Source of the DNA: Dyella ginsengisoli LA-4
Lineage (GTDB): Bacteria > Pseudomonadota > Gammaproteobacteria > Xanthomonadales > Rhodanobacteraceae
DNA length: 64,000 bases
Direction of reading: 5' to 3'
NCBI RefSeq assembly: GCF_000334915.1
Contig: NZ_AMSF01000015.1
Location: 62,001 to 126,000 of the forward strand
Below, in pieces: positions 25,782 through 34,637 of this stretch. Position 1 is the first letter of the stretch. Each line of letters opens with the position of its first letter. The notes below the pieces were generated by a model. It had not been told where the DNA came from. It searched no databases and saw only the letters and a list, made by a program, of their open reading frames with translations. Position numbers and translations under genes: made by a program.

Positions 25782-26570
25782 TCAGGGCGTGGCCACTTTC
25801 TCCGATTCAACCACCATGTCGAGCACGTAGACCGGCCCTTCCGAGGTATCGAAGCGCTTCACCCGCAGGACGTTGCGCATGCCGGGTTCATGCGTGTAAC
25901 CCTCGATGCCCGATGCCATGACATGCCACGGCCCGGGCTCGCCGCTCTTCAGGCCGTGGGCGTCGTAATGCCGGTCCCGCACGCTCAGGCATCGAGTGTC
26001 GCCGGATGCGCCGGTATCGCAGGGCACGTCCTGCGCTGCCACCTCCAGGAATTCGACCTGCCCTGGCCCACCGTAGCGCCTCTCGGCCGTCGGCTGCCCG
26101 GTGAACTGCAACATGTCGCCGTCGGCGGTGGCCAGTTGCAGTTGGGGCATGGCTCCCTCCCGGTCGATCGAGATCGATGGCCGGCTCTTCAACCTCTGCA
26201 CCACGGCCTGATCGAGGCCGCCCAGGCCGGCCTGCAGGCAGGCCATCTGGGTGGAAAGCATCGGGCCCAGCACGAGTTGTCCCTGTTCGATGTGGTAATT
26301 CGCTCCCCTGGCGTTGCACAGCTGGCCGATCGTCAGGTGATTCTGCGAGAAATCCAGCTGCACCGGCCGGTCGGGGCGCACGAACAGGGCCGCGATGCGC
26401 TTGCCAGTCGCATCGGTCGCCGACTGCAGCTTCCAGTGGTAGCCCTGCAAGGAGGTCGGATCAACCGGAACGACGGAATCCGGGGACGCGCCGGGCACCG
26501 GCTTGGCGGAGCACGCCGTACACGCCGCCAACGTCAACAGCAGCGGCAGGACGAGGTTTCGGATCGACAT
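25782..26570 (-). CDS. META-domain and DUF4377 lipoprotein
   Basis: The 262-residue protein has a lipoprotein-like signal (MSIRNLVLPLLLTLAACTAC). Next comes a META domain (residues about 40-150), with the usual YHWKLQSATDATGKRI and QLCNARGANYHIEQGQL segments, and a C-terminal DUF4377-like domain beginning VEFLEVAAQDVPCDTG. META domains occur in HslJ-type envelope proteins linked to heat or novobiocin tolerance. Exact function is unknown. GGGAAG precedes the start at 26570. The following gene on the same strand is the alpha/beta-hydrolase lipoprotein. Confidence 0.8.
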   Translation of the reverse strand: MSIRNLVLPLLLTLAACTACSAKPVPGASPDSVVPVDPTSLQGYHWKLQSATDATGKRIAALFVRPDRPVQLDFSQNHLTIGQLCNARGANYHIEQGQLVLGPMLSTQMACLQAGLGGLDQAVVQRLKSRPSISIDREGAMPQLQLATADGDMLQFTGQPTAERRYGGPGQVEFLEVAAQDVPCDTGASGDTRCLSVRDRHYDAHGLKSGEPGPWHVMASGIEGYTHEPGMRNVLRVKRFDTSEGPVYVLDMVVESEKVATP

Positions 26571-26629
26571 ATCGGTGCTTCCCAGGTGGGGTGGCCGGTG
26601 GAGCATATGCCGCCCGGACAAGCCTGGTG

Positions 26630-28606
26630 TTAGCGCGATGTGTCCGATGCACGCGGCACGATCGCGTCCCCGGCAGGCAGACTTGCGTGCTCGCGCAGGA
26701 TGCGGCGGATCTCCAGGATCGCCTGCGGCGTCTCCTGCACGCTGTGGCCGGAGACGATCACCTTTTCGCTCGCAGCGCCCGCCAGGTGTGCACTGGCATA
26801 AGGCACGAAGCCGTCGCTGGAGGCCTCCAGCGGCCCTTCCGCGCTGCGCCGGGCAATGATCGAGTGGTAGCGCACGCCGGGCACGATCGGCAGCGCGGAC
26901 GTGGCCCGGAGATATGGACCGGTGTCGCGCAGTACGTTGACGCCCGTTGGCGCGGCGCGGAACAGTGCCGCCTGCTCCGGCAGTTCCCCGGCCAGCGCAT
27001 CGGCAATGCGGGTGGTGGCATCCAGCAAGGTCTTCGGCAGACGGATCAGCCTGGTGACCATGCGTGCCAGCCAGTGACCCGCTACCGGCGTGCCGGCATG
27101 CGGAGCGGCGAGGAAGATCGCCTCGTCCACGCCGGGCAGCGGCTTGATGGTGAGATAGGGCGCCAACGCGGCGAGTCGCTTGCGCCGTGGAGAATCCGGA
27201 GGGGCATGGAAGATGCGCTGCCAGAGCACGTCGCCGCTGTCGACCACCAGCAACCGCGCAATCACGCCCCCCATGCTGTGGCCGATCAGCGTGACATGGT
27301 GACTGGCCGGCGCGGTGCCGGCCGGATCGAGCGCGGCGAAGGTCTGCTCCAGCGCCGCCCGGATCTGCACCAGGTTCACCGGGATCGGCGCGTTGGTCGG
27401 GTAATAGACCTCCCAGATCTGGTAGCGCCTGCGCAGCGCCTCGTCGCCCATCACCTCGTTGGCGAGATTCACCCAGGCCTCGGGACTGGAGGCCAGGCCA
27501 TGGATCATCACCACGGTGAGTCGGTGGGGATCGTACGGCTGCATCAGGATCACGCGCGGATGATCGAGCGCGTTGTCGCGCCCGAGCAGGTTGTCGATCG
27601 CCTTGCGGTTGAAGCCGGACTCGGCCAGCCACAGCGCATACGGTGCGCTGAAGTTGGCCGCCAGCGGCACGGTCTGGCCGTCCAGTTGCATCGTGTCCTG
27701 GCGATACGGATCGAGCGCATCGACCACGGCCTCGCGGGTGTCGAGCACCTGCGCCAGGGTGTCGCCGGGAAATTGCAGCAACACCGTTGCCGGCAGGTAC
27801 CCGGTCTCGGCGAACGGTTGCGTCGGCGCCCGCCGGGCGGCCTGGGTCGGACGCGCCACCATCACCACCTCGGCACCGAGGCCGTCCCGGCGATAGACGC
27901 TCTCGAGCCCGTCGATGCGCAGGCGGGAGGCCGGCACCATGGCTTCGAGCTTCGGCGCGCCGCGCGGCAAGGTCAGCTGGATCTCGCCGTAGCGAAGGCG
28001 CCAGCCATCCACCGCTTCGACGCTGCCCGGCGACGGTGGATGAACATGCCCCGCCCGCTGCCCCCGCGCGAACAGCAGTGCCGCGACGCGCTCCGCGGCA
28101 TAGTTGTAGCTGTCGCGCATCTGCGTCTGCCGATCCTCGAAAGCGCGTTCGCGCGGCGTGCGCTCGCCGAAGAACAGATATGCGTACGCATAACGTGCGG
28201 CATCGAGGTAGTCGGCGATCGGACCTGCGGTATCGCGGTCGGCGGAGCGGTCGGCCTTGAGCGCACCGTCCAGGGCCAGCTCGGCCAGCGCCGAGAGGCG
28301 CGCGTCATTGCCCAGGATGGTCGCCTCGCGCAACGCCGCCACGCAGGGCGACGGCTCGGCCACGCAGCGATCGGGGTCGAGCCCCAGCCGCGAGATCGCG
28401 TTGCGGCTGGCATAGCTGAGATGGCCGGTGCTGAGGACATCGCCGCGACGGCCTTCGTCGTAGTCCCGCGGGTCGCCCTGCTTCACATGGACCAGCGCGC
28501 AACCGGTCAACTGCACGAGCAACAGCACGCTGGCGATCCAGCGCGCCGACACGGGCCCACTACGCCCGCCGGATCGAATCGGTGCCGTCGTATTCCCTTC
28601 CCGCAT
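26630..28606 (-). CDS. Alpha/beta-hydrolase lipoprotein with a large N-terminal domain
   Basis: The 658-residue protein has a lipoprotein signal (ASVLLLVQLTGC), an N-terminal domain of roughly 250 residues that I do not recognise, and then a serine-hydrolase domain. That domain contains VVMIHGLASSPEAW (oxyanion region) and GHSMGGVIARLL with the nucleophile serine, as in PGAP1/DUF676-type lipases. The histidine in VIVSGHSVQETP near the C-terminus could complete the triad. It is probably an outer- or inner-membrane-anchored lipase or esterase. GGGGAGG lies five bases before the ATG at 28606, a very strong ribosome-binding site. Confidence 0.84.
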   Translation of the reverse strand: MREGNTTAPIRSGGRSGPVSARWIASVLLLVQLTGCALVHVKQGDPRDYDEGRRGDVLSTGHLSYASRNAISRLGLDPDRCVAEPSPCVAALREATILGNDARLSALAELALDGALKADRSADRDTAGPIADYLDAARYAYAYLFFGERTPRERAFEDRQTQMRDSYNYAAERVAALLFARGQRAGHVHPPSPGSVEAVDGWRLRYGEIQLTLPRGAPKLEAMVPASRLRIDGLESVYRRDGLGAEVVMVARPTQAARRAPTQPFAETGYLPATVLLQFPGDTLAQVLDTREAVVDALDPYRQDTMQLDGQTVPLAANFSAPYALWLAESGFNRKAIDNLLGRDNALDHPRVILMQPYDPHRLTVVMIHGLASSPEAWVNLANEVMGDEALRRRYQIWEVYYPTNAPIPVNLVQIRAALEQTFAALDPAGTAPASHHVTLIGHSMGGVIARLLVVDSGDVLWQRIFHAPPDSPRRKRLAALAPYLTIKPLPGVDEAIFLAAPHAGTPVAGHWLARMVTRLIRLPKTLLDATTRIADALAGELPEQAALFRAAPTGVNVLRDTGPYLRATSALPIVPGVRYHSIIARRSAEGPLEASSDGFVPYASAHLAGAASEKVIVSGHSVQETPQAILEIRRILREHASLPAGDAIVPRASDTSR

Positions 28607-28701
28607 GCACGCCTCCCCGCCTGGCGCCAAGGGTACATCGCACGCCCTGCACTGCCGTTGCGCGATCATTGACGATCTTTCTCGTTGATCAGGAGCCTGC
28701 G

Positions 28702-29715
28702 ATGACCACCATGCACGCCATCGCCATCCGGGAACCGGGTGGTCCGGAAGTACTGACGCCGTGCGAACGGCCACGTCCGGTTCCGGGGCCTGGCGAAGTG
28801 TTGATCCGGGTCGCGGCTTCCGGGGTGAATCGGCCCGACGTGTTCCAGCGCCTCGGCCGCTACCCGCCACCGCCAGGCGCCTCCGACCTGCCCGGGCTCG
28901 AGGTGGCGGGCCAGTTGGTCGAGGGCGACCTCACTGGCGACAACCCGTTTGGCCTGAAAGCCGGAGACGCCGTTTGCGCCCTGCTTGCCGGCGGCGGGTA
29001 CGCCGAATACGCGGTGGCGCCGCTGGGCCAGTGCCTGCCGGTGCCCAAAGGCCTGAGCCTGCTCGAAGCTGCGGCGCTGCCGGAAAACTTTTTCACGGTA
29101 TGGAGCAACGTGTTCGACCGCGGCCAGCTCGGCCGGGGCGAAGGCGGTGCCGGGGAAACCCTGCTGGTACAGGGTGGCTCCAGCGGCATCGGCGTCACCG
29201 CGATCCAGCTGGCGCACGCGCTCGGCCACCGGGTGTTCGCCACCGCCGGCAACGAGGAGAAATGCCGCGCCTGCGCCGACCTGGGTGCCGAGGCCATCAA
29301 CTACCGCGAGGAGGATTTCGTGGCACGGATCAAGGCGCTGACCGACGGGCGCGGCGTGGACGTGGTGCTGGACATGGTCGCCGGCGACTACGTGCCCCGC
29401 GAACTCGACGCCATGGCCGAAGGCGGCCGGCTGGTAATCATCGCCACGCTGGGCGGCAGCGCCGCCACGATCGACGCCGGTGCGCTGATGCGCCGGCGCC
29501 ACACGATCACCGGCTCGACCCTGCGCAACCGGCCGGTGGCGTTCAAGGCGGCGATCGCCCAGGCGCTGCATGAGCACGTATGGCCCTTGCTGGCCGCGGG
29601 CACGGTGCGGCCGGTGGTGCACCAGGTGTTCCCGGCGGCCGAAGCTTCACGGGCGCATGCGCTGATGGAGAGCTCGCAGCACATCGGCAAGCTGGTGCTG
29701 GCGAGGGGCTCCTGA
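28702..29715 (+). CDS. NAD(P)H:quinone oxidoreductase, medium-chain dehydrogenase type
   Basis: The 337-residue protein has the medium-chain dehydrogenase fold. The N-terminal catalytic part contains VLIRVAASGVNRPDVFQRLG, and the Rossmann part contains LVQGGSSGIGVTAIQLAHAL, with a DMVAGDYV strand later. It lacks the zinc-binding cysteines, as expected for the zeta-crystallin/PIG3 quinone reductase subgroup. AGGAG lies six bases before the ATG at 28702. Quinones or enones are the likely substrates. The pirin gene follows 124 bases later, which suggests a redox or stress neighbourhood. Confidence 0.9.
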   Translation: MTTMHAIAIREPGGPEVLTPCERPRPVPGPGEVLIRVAASGVNRPDVFQRLGRYPPPPGASDLPGLEVAGQLVEGDLTGDNPFGLKAGDAVCALLAGGGYAEYAVAPLGQCLPVPKGLSLLEAAALPENFFTVWSNVFDRGQLGRGEGGAGETLLVQGGSSGIGVTAIQLAHALGHRVFATAGNEEKCRACADLGAEAINYREEDFVARIKALTDGRGVDVVLDMVAGDYVPRELDAMAEGGRLVIIATLGGSAATIDAGALMRRRHTITGSTLRNRPVAFKAAIAQALHEHVWPLLAAGTVRPVVHQVFPAAEASRAHALMESSQHIGKLVLARGS

Positions 29716-29839
29716 TCGTTTCCCATATTGATCCAATACGGCAACAATCAGTTCCATTGGCGCCACTATGCGCACGAAGGCATTGCGCCTAATGTCCGCC
29801 CCAGGGCGCCAACCGGCGCCAGACACATGGGAGAACGTC

Positions 29840-30541
29840 ATGATCGAACGCCGTCCTTTCAGCACCCTCGGCGGTGCGGACCACGGCTGGCTCAACGCCA
29901 AGCACCACTTTTCGTTCGCCGGTTACCACGACCCGCGCCGGATGGGCTGGGGCGCCCTGCGCGTGTGGAATGACGACACCATCGCCCCGGGTACCGGCTT
30001 CCCGCCGCATCCGCACGCGGACATGGAAATCATCACCTACGTGCGCGAGGGCGCCATCACCCACCGGGACAACCTCGGCAACGAAGGGCGCACCGAGGCA
30101 GGCGACGTGCAGGTGATGAGCGCAGGCAGCGGCATTACCCACAGCGAATACAACCTCGAGCCGGGCACCACGCGGATCTTCCAGATCTGGATCATCCCGG
30201 ACGAACACGGCCGTCCGCCCTCCTGGGGTGCCAAGCCGTTCCCGCGTGGCGATCGTGCCGGGCGCTTCGTCACCCTCGCCAGCGGATTCCAGGAGGACAC
30301 CGACGCCTTGCCCCTGCGGACCAACGCGCGCGTGCTGGGCGCCACGCTGAAGGCCGGCGAGAGCACCACCTACGCGCTGGCCGACGGCCGCCACGGCTAT
30401 CTGGTTCCGGCCAGTGGCAAGGTGGAGGTCAATGGCGTGTCGCTGGACGCGCGCGACGGCGCGGCCATCCGCAACGAACCGGCCCTGCGTGTCACCGCAC
30501 TGGAGGACGCCGAGCTGGTGCTGGTGGACGCCGCGGCATGA
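29840..30541 (+). CDS. Pirin-family bicupin
   Basis: The 233-residue protein has two cupin domains, with metal ligands in the N-terminal one as FPPHPHADMEIITYV and in SGITHSEYN (the H, H, H, E set of pirins). YhaK- and YhhW-like bacterial pirins include quercetinase-active and redox-sensing members; the role here cannot be fixed. GGGAGAACGTC precedes the ATG at 29840. A strong inverted repeat without a U-tract follows the stop at 30546. The gene shares its strand with the quinone reductase upstream. Confidence 0.88.
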   Translation: MIERRPFSTLGGADHGWLNAKHHFSFAGYHDPRRMGWGALRVWNDDTIAPGTGFPPHPHADMEIITYVREGAITHRDNLGNEGRTEAGDVQVMSAGSGITHSEYNLEPGTTRIFQIWIIPDEHGRPPSWGAKPFPRGDRAGRFVTLASGFQEDTDALPLRTNARVLGATLKAGESTTYALADGRHGYLVPASGKVEVNGVSLDARDGAAIRNEPALRVTALEDAELVLVDAAA

Positions 30542-30902
30542 ACCACCCCGGCCACCCGTCGAAAGGCGGGTGGCCGGGGTCAGCGACACAATCCATGCGT
30601 CATGGCCCTGTCGCAGGTGGCGCTGCATGGAGCCCCGGTCGCCGCCAGTCGGCCTGACCATGCCGCTCGAACAGTGGCATCGCGATATGGCACTCGTCGA
30701 GGAAGTCCCCGATCGACGCGGCGGCGCCCCCGGCAGCCGTCAGCGTGAACCAGTTCCTCCGGCGCATCTTCCATCGCTGCTCACGGATCGCGGCCCGGAG
30801 GATGCCCCGCGCTTGCCGGCCCAGCCGTCCCGCGACCAAGGTTCAACTGCCCGTCACGGGGTGGCTTGCTACCCTGACGGCTGTTCCTGGACGGAGGCAG
30901 TC
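30542..30902. other. Intergenic stretch between pirin and MBL-fold genes
   Basis: These 361 bases hold an inverted repeat at 30546-30579 and, just before 30903, GGAGG as the ribosome-binding site of the next gene. A small open frame on the minus strand (about 30600-30767, 55 codons, MRRRNWFTLTAAGG start) has no recognisable family or ribosome-binding site, so I do not call it a gene. Nothing else is apparent. Confidence 0.6.
30546..30579. terminator. Perfect 13-bp inverted repeat after the pirin gene
   Basis: CCCCGGCCACCCG pairs with CGGGTGGCCGGGG around an eight-base loop, five bases after the pirin stop. There is no run of T on either side, so intrinsic termination would be weak. It may instead protect the 3' end of the pirin mRNA or act with Rho. 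Confidence 0.55.
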
Positions 30903-31847
30903 ATGAGCGTTCCCTACGGTATCCACACCATCGACACCGGCTTCGTGCGCCCGCAATTCGACGCCGCCTACCTCGTGGTGGAAGGCGATCGCGCGGCGTT
31001 CATCGACTGCGGCACCAACTACGCCGTGCCGCGCATGCTCGCCGCGCTGGACGCCGCCGAGCTGACACCCGCGCATGTGGACTGGCTGATTCTCACCCAC
31101 GTGCACCTCGACCATGCCGGCGGCGCCGGCGAGCTGATGGCCGAGCTGCCGAACGCAAAACTGGTGGTGCATCCGCGCGGGGCGCGCCACATGATCGACC
31201 CCTCGAAACTCTGGGCCGGCGCCAGTGCGGTGTACGGCGAGGCAGTGATGGACGAAACCTACGGGCGGTTGCGCCCGGTGCCGGCCGAACGCGTGATCGA
31301 GGCGGCCGACGGACACATCGTGCACCTCCAGGATCGACAGTTGCTGTGCGTCCACACGCCCGGACACGCCAAGCACCACATGGCGATCTACGACCGCCAG
31401 TCGAACGCCTGCTTCACCGGCGACACCTTCGGCCTGTCCTACCGCGATCTGGATACCGACCAGGGTCCCTTCATCATTCCGACCACCTCGCCGGTGCAGT
31501 TCGATCCGGAGGCCCTGCACGACTCGATCGACCGTCTGCTCGCGCTGGACCCCGAGGCGATGTACCTGACCCACTACGGTCGCGTGGAAGCGGTGGAACG
31601 GCTGGCTGCCGACCTTCACGCACAGATCGATGCCATGGTGGAGCTGGCACTCGAAGCCGACACCCAGCCGGATCGGTACCATCGGCTTCGTGCCTCGCTG
31701 GCCGACCTGTACTTTTCCCGCGCCCAGGCCCACGGCTGGACCAAGGGCCGCGAGGCACTGGAGGCGCTGGCGCTGGACATGGACATCACCCTCAACACGC
31801 AAGGGCTGGAAGTCTGGCTCGATGGCCGCAAGGACTCGCGCGAATGA
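30903..31847 (+). CDS. MBL-fold metallo-hydrolase
   Basis: The 314-residue protein has the metallo-beta-lactamase fold with the metal motif HxHxDH as LTHVHLDHAGGAG, followed by a histidine in VHTPGHAKHHMAIYD and an aspartate in CFTGDTFGL. These are ligands for a dinuclear zinc or iron centre. It resembles glyoxalase-II-like and FprA-like hydrolases of unknown substrate. The last 100 residues, after the metal core, form a helical extension. GGAGGCAGTC lies directly before the ATG at 30903. No functional link to neighbours is evident. Confidence 0.87.
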   Translation: MSVPYGIHTIDTGFVRPQFDAAYLVVEGDRAAFIDCGTNYAVPRMLAALDAAELTPAHVDWLILTHVHLDHAGGAGELMAELPNAKLVVHPRGARHMIDPSKLWAGASAVYGEAVMDETYGRLRPVPAERVIEAADGHIVHLQDRQLLCVHTPGHAKHHMAIYDRQSNACFTGDTFGLSYRDLDTDQGPFIIPTTSPVQFDPEALHDSIDRLLALDPEAMYLTHYGRVEAVERLAADLHAQIDAMVELALEADTQPDRYHRLRASLADLYFSRAQAHGWTKGREALEALALDMDITLNTQGLEVWLDGRKDSRE

Positions 31848-31917
31848 CGCCGGACCGCGCGCATCAGGCCCCCGTTGCCCGGCGGGCGCGAACCGGTGTC
31901 TCCTCTGCGGCGTCCGC

Positions 31918-32268
31918 CTAGGACAGACGCGAGCCGTTCGGCACCGGACGTTCGACAGTGGTGACGACGACACCCTGATCCGTGTGGAACCCGGTCAGCA
32001 GGAACTGCGAGCGGAACGGCCCGATCTGCTTCTCGGGGAAGTTGATCACGCCGACGATCTGCCGACCGACGAGATCCTCGGGGCGGTACAGCGACACGAT
32101 CTGCGCACTGGTCTTGCGCTCGCCGTAGGGACCGAAGTCCGCCCACACCTTCCATGCCGGACGACGGGCCTCGGGAAACGCTTCGATCCGGGTGACGGTG
32201 CCGGCGACGATGAGCACGCGCTCGAAGTCGGCCCAGCTGATCTGTGCGGGAATGTCGGCGTCGCTCAT
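31918..32268 (-). CDS. CsaA-like tRNA-binding-domain protein
   Basis: The 116-residue protein is a single EMAP/OB-fold tRNA-binding domain, with the core [20 protein letters not shown] and [19 protein letters not shown], ending [16 protein letters not shown]. CsaA-like proteins bind tRNA or act as chaperones in secretion; the E. coli relatives are MetG C-terminal domain and YgjH. I start it at ATG 32268 (MSDADIPAQ), where the OB-fold begins normally; the longer frame has no conserved residues. The downstream neighbour on the same strand, the FAD oxidoreductase, is upstream in coordinates and separately arranged. Confidence 0.84.
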   Translation of the reverse strand: MSDADIPAQISWADFERVLIVAGTVTRIEAFPEARRPAWKVWADFGPYGERKTSAQIVSLYRPEDLVGRQIVGVINFPEKQIGPFRSQFLLTGFHTDQGVVVTTVERPVPNGSRLS

Positions 32269-32344
32269 GGACTCATGCAGTGCGCTGCGGAAAAGCCGTA
32301 GGGTAGCGGCCATGCGCGGGGCCGGCATGCCCCGTTCGCCATGC

Positions 32345-33634
32345 TCAGCCTTCCAGGCGGGTCTTCAGCCAGTCGTTGAACTCGTGCCACCAGTAGGTGG
32401 CCTGGGCCCCCGCAAAGCCGAATGGCCGCCAGGTGCTGGGCAGGCCGTAATCGGCGAACTGCTTCCAGCCCTCGTCGCCCTGGGCGATCGCGGCGGCGAC
32501 CAGTTCGCCCGCCGCACAGGTCGGCCCCACTCCATGACCGCCGAACGCCTGCGCCCACCACAGGCCGTTGCCGTCGCTGCCGATCTGCGGCATCTGATGG
32601 CGTGCATAGCTCATCAGGCCGGACCACGCATGGTCGATGCGCACACCCTTGAGCTGCGGGAAGACCCGCAGCAGGTCCCGCGTGAGCAGCCGCTGCACGG
32701 CCTGGGGCGAACGGTTGAGCACCGAGATCCGTCCGCCCCACAGCAGCCGGCGATCGGGCAGCGGACGGTAATAGTCGAAAGCAAAACGGCTGTCGTAGAT
32801 CGCCGCTCGCGTACGCAGGCAGTCGTCCAGGCGGTCCCCGAGCGGCTCGGTCACCATCACGTAGGTCGCGATCGGCAGGATCGCGCGATCGATCGGTTTC
32901 TGCAGCCCCGCGAGGTATCCCCCGCAGGCGAGCACCACCTGGTCGGCGAAGATCTCGCCCTGCGCCGTGGCGATCCTCCAGCGCAGACCGACGCGCTCCA
33001 TGCGCTTTGCCGCGGTTCCTTCATGGATCGACACACCCTGCCCCGCCGCCGCCGCGGCCAGGCCGATGGCGTAGTTCAGTGGATGCAGGTGCAGCGCGTC
33101 GCGTTCGTAAAGCCCGTCGAAATAGCGTTCGCTGCGCACGCGGTCGCGCAGCTCGGCCTGATCGAGCCATTCCCAGTGCACGCCGTAGCGTTCGGCCAGC
33201 AGGCTCTGACGGTCGCGCAATACGGCCGGGTCGCGAAACCAGTTGGCCCAGATCACGCCTTCATCCACGGCGTCGCAGGCGATGTCGTAGCGGGCGACAC
33301 GGTCGCGGATGCGGTGTACGGCCGCCGTGGTCAGCCCGAACAGCGCGCGTGCGCGCTCGGCACCGAGCTGGTCGAGCAGCGACTGCTCGCCGAGCGAGTA
33401 GCCGGCAAAGACGAAACCACCGTTGCGCCCGGAAGCACCGAAGCCCACCTGCTCGCGCTCAAGCAGTACCACATCGGTGACACCACGCTCGGCCAGACCC
33501 AGCGCGGTATTGAGCCCGGCGTAACCGCCACCGATGATCGCCACGCGGGCCTCGCGCCGGCCTTGCAGCGGCGCGAAAGGCGTGTAGGCATTCGCGGTGG
33601 CGCGGTAGTAGGAGGCGGCCGGTGCAGATGGCAT
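32345..33634 (-). CDS. FAD-dependent oxidoreductase (DAO/PuuB-like)
   Basis: The 429-residue flavoprotein has the FAD dinucleotide motif [18 protein letters not shown] near residues 31-48, [18 protein letters not shown], typical of the DadA/PuuB group, and a C-terminal [21 protein letters not shown] closing the FAD site. Candidate substrates are amines such as gamma-glutamylputrescine or amino acids. The ATG at 33634 is used; a GTG one codon upstream is equally possible. Its gene is read in the same direction as galU and lies 127 bases downstream of it, but there is no functional link. No putrescine-pathway gene is visible nearby. Confidence 0.88.
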   Translation of the reverse strand: MPSAPAASYYRATANAYTPFAPLQGRREARVAIIGGGYAGLNTALGLAERGVTDVVLLEREQVGFGASGRNGGFVFAGYSLGEQSLLDQLGAERARALFGLTTAAVHRIRDRVARYDIACDAVDEGVIWANWFRDPAVLRDRQSLLAERYGVHWEWLDQAELRDRVRSERYFDGLYERDALHLHPLNYAIGLAAAAAGQGVSIHEGTAAKRMERVGLRWRIATAQGEIFADQVVLACGGYLAGLQKPIDRAILPIATYVMVTEPLGDRLDDCLRTRAAIYDSRFAFDYYRPLPDRRLLWGGRISVLNRSPQAVQRLLTRDLLRVFPQLKGVRIDHAWSGLMSYARHQMPQIGSDGNGLWWAQAFGGHGVGPTCAAGELVAAAIAQGDEGWKQFADYGLPSTWRPFGFAGAQATYWWHEFNDWLKTRLEG

Positions 33635-33761
33635 CACGGGAAGGGCGGACCGGCTATCGACGAAGTCCGGAGGATAACCGTATTACCGCCATCGGCGGGG
33701 TCCACGACGTCCGGCCCGGATCGAGCGCAGGACCGAACGCCGCAGATGGAAGACAACGCCG

Positions 33762-34637
33762 TCAGTGGGTGGCAACGAATTCGCGCACCACGGCAGCCAG
33801 CTTCGGATCCTGCATGGCCATATGCATGGTGGCGCGTACCAGGCCGGCCTTGTTGCCGCAGTCGAAACGGGTGCCCTGGAAACGGTAGGCCAGCACCTTG
33901 CCCTGCTCCTTGAGCAGCGCCTCGATGGCGTCGGTGAGCTGGATCTCGCCACCGGCTCCGGGCGTGGTGCGCTCGAGCAGCTCGAAGATGCGCCCGGGCA
34001 GCACGTAGCGACCGACCACGGCGAGATTGGAGGGCGCGTCCGCCGGCTTCGGCTTTTCCACCATGTGGCGGATCTCGGCGCTGCGCTCGTCCACCGGCGT
34101 GGCGGCCACGATGCCGTACTTGTCGGTTTCGTCGCGCGGCACTTCCTCCACGGCGATCACGCCCGCGCCGCCCTGCGCCTGGGAGAGCTCCGCCATCTGC
34201 CCCAGGGCACCGCGGCCGGTATTCCAGATCAGGTCGTCAGGCAGGATCACCCCAAACGGCTCGTCGCCGACCACCGGCTTGGCGCACAGCACCGCGTGGC
34301 CGAGGCCGAGCGCTTCGGGCTGGGTGACGAAGATCGCCCTCACGTGCCTGGGCAGCGTGCCCTGCACCATTGCCAGCAGGTCGGACTTGCCCTTCTCCTG
34401 CAGCTTGGCCTCCAGCTCGTAGGCCTTGTCGAAATAGTCGGCGATGGCGTGCTTGTAACGGTTGGTGACGAACACCAGGGTGTCGGCCCCCGCGTCGACC
34501 GCCTCGTCCACCGCGTACTGGATCAGCGGACGATCCAGCACCGGCAGCATCTCCTTGGCCACCACCTTGGTGGCCGGGAGAAACCGGGTGCCGAGTCCGG
34601 CGACGGGGAACACCACCTTGCGCAACGACTTGCTCAC
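33762..34637 (-). CDS. galU: UTP-glucose-1-phosphate uridylyltransferase
   Basis: The 291-residue protein matches GalU: KVVFPVAGLGTRFLPATKVVAKEMLP (nucleotide binding), VTNRYKHAIADYFD, the EALGLGHAVLCAKP segment and EKPKPADAPSN. It makes UDP-glucose for exopolysaccharide, LPS and trehalose synthesis. The start is GTG at 34637, placed directly after the TAA of the upstream dehydratase gene; GAAAGG just upstream can act as a ribosome-binding site. It is the last gene of the WecA/CapD/GalU run, which fits a surface-polysaccharide role. Confidence 0.96.
   Translation of the reverse strand: MSKSLRKVVFPVAGLGTRFLPATKVVAKEMLPVLDRPLIQYAVDEAVDAGADTLVFVTNRYKHAIADYFDKAYELEAKLQEKGKSDLLAMVQGTLPRHVRAIFVTQPEALGLGHAVLCAKPVVGDEPFGVILPDDLIWNTGRGALGQMAELSQAQGGAGVIAVEEVPRDETDKYGIVAATPVDERSAEIRHMVEKPKPADAPSNLAVVGRYVLPGRIFELLERTTPGAGGEIQLTDAIEALLKEQGKVLAYRFQGTRFDCGNKAGLVRATMHMAMQDPKLAAVVREFVATH

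Noticed and set aside
30600-30767. Small minus-strand open frame between pirin and the MBL-fold gene
   Set aside because: Fifty-five codons, no Shine-Dalgarno, no recognisable family; reported only as a note in the intergenic entry.
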